A DNA stretch of 64,000 nt from Microbispora siamensis (GTDB lineage: Bacteria; Actinomycetota; Actinomycetes; Streptosporangiales; Streptosporangiaceae). The notes below the pieces were generated by a model that was not told where the DNA came from, did not search any database, and saw only the letters and a program-made list of their open reading frames with translations. Positions within the stretch are counted from its first letter, which is position 1. Each line of letters begins with the position of its first letter. Made by a program: the position numbers and the translations under genes. The DNA is taken from NCBI RefSeq assembly GCF_016863095.1, contig NZ_BOOF01000031.1, positions 1-64,000 on the forward strand, given 5' to 3'. Shown here one piece after another: positions 63,536 through 64,000 of this stretch.

Positions 63536-64000
63536 TTACTCCTGCTTCGCCGTTTCCGTGATGGCCTGCGCCACCTGCTCGGGTGTCTTGGTCCCGGCGA
63601 TCAACTGGGCCACGGTGTCGTTGACCTCCTGGCCGACGGCCGGCGGGAACGCCTGGTCGAGGTAGAGCTGGAACCCGGTGGCCCCGGCGAGGTTCTTGGC
63701 GACCACGCTCAGGTTCGGGTCCTTGACCGCGTCCTCCTCGCCCTTCAGCACCGGGAGCACGCCGCCGGTCCCGACCGCCTTGCGGTGCTCGGTGCTGTCG
63801 GTGAGGAACTTCAGGAACTCGATCGCCTCAGCCGGGGCGTCGGCCCCGATCGCGAAGCCACCGCCGCCGCCGAAGGCGTCGGTGACCGCGCCCTTGCCGC
63901 CGTCCACCGCGGGGAAGGGGAAGAACCCGAGGTCGTCGCCGAGGCCCTTGCCCGCGTCCTTCTGCACCGCGGGCGCCCACTGGCCCATCAGCTCCATGGC
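63536..64000 (-). CDS. Extracellular sugar-binding protein, C-terminal part (runs off the window)
   Basis: The last 154 or so residues of an ABC solute-binding protein; the start is beyond the right edge. The visible part has GFFPFPAVDGGKGAVTDAFGGG (in part), FAIGADAPAEAIEFLKFLTDSTEHRKA and GVLPVLKG, typical of family 1 sugar-binding lipoproteins, and ends VAQAITETAKQE. It captures the sugar outside the cell and delivers it to the two permeases encoded immediately downstream; the gap to the first permease gene is 7 bp. The lipoprotein signal cannot be seen here. Confidence 0.9.
   Translation of the reverse strand, partial: AMELMGQWAPAVQKDAGKGLGDDLGFFPFPAVDGGKGAVTDAFGGGGGFAIGADAPAEAIEFLKFLTDSTEHRKAVGTGGVLPVLKGEEDAVKDPNLSVVAKNLAGATGFQLYLDQAFPPAVGQEVNDTVAQLIAGTKTPEQVAQAITETAKQE

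Overview
The window is very GC-rich DNA (roughly 70% or more by eye) with strong third-position G/C bias, many GTG starts, overlapping operons, secreted carbohydrate-active enzymes, Lsr2, an ECF41/SigJ-type sigma factor and a Nei2-type glycosylase. This points to an actinomycete. The gene content suggests Streptosporangiales (Nonomuraea, Streptosporangium or Microbispora-like), but genus is an inference. I saw no rRNA, tRNA, CRISPR array or intact mobile element.

Layout. (1) 93-15126: a GH15 glucanohydrolase, then a compact NRPS locus. A two-module NRPS, an MbtH protein and a free-standing condensation domain run leftward as one operon with 4-bp GTGA overlaps. Divergently, one polypeptide carries C-A-PCP-TE and a complete MFS exporter; its thioesterase has Cys in place of the nucleophilic Ser. 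The 182-bp divergent promoter holds two dyads and there is no local regulator. (2) 15190-18357: an ECF41/SigJ sigma factor with NmrA-type oxidoreductase and LtrA membrane-protein neighbours, each preceded by a plausible ECF41 promoter. (3) 18641-21472: a HEAT-like protein and a stretch of truncated genes (methyltransferase start, GlxA-type regulator, metallo-beta-lactamase-fold hydrolase). (4) 21592-27354: FAD monooxygenase with an operator but no regulator, a GH5/CBM2 mannanase, a Pro/Thr-rich surface protein, and a TetR/deazaflavin reductase pair. (5) 27478-37185: MATE exporter, then a galactoside operon (TetR, MFS, GH13, GH36, GH2, DUF2804) with almost every gene overlapping the next. (6) 37350-46822: small secreted Cys-rich repeat protein, LLM oxidoreductase, Lsr2, deaminase, Nei2-type glycosylase, radical-SAM SPL-like protein, GDPD with a sequestered ribosome-binding site, TetR/methyltransferase pair with tandem operators, and a HAD pseudogene beside an IS200/IS605-like end. 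(7) 46849-58416: HAD hydrolase, Gfo/Idh oxidoreductase, Ohr, LPMO, sensor kinase, ArsR/CDF metal module, two glycosyltransferases, and a DUF6220/membrane multicopper oxidase operon. (8) 58502-64000: SH3 protein with a structured leader, GNAT, GT-C membrane glycosyltransferase, and a sugar ABC importer running off the right edge.

Function. The NRPS genes are predicted to make and export a short peptide. The best reading of the A-domain codes is Gly, then an undetermined residue with an acidic pocket, then Asp/Asn, possibly N-acylated. The galactoside operon would import and hydrolyse alpha- and beta-galactosides, complementing the secreted mannanase and LPMO. Many local switches are visible as operator dyads beside or over start codons, several next to their TetR or ArsR genes.
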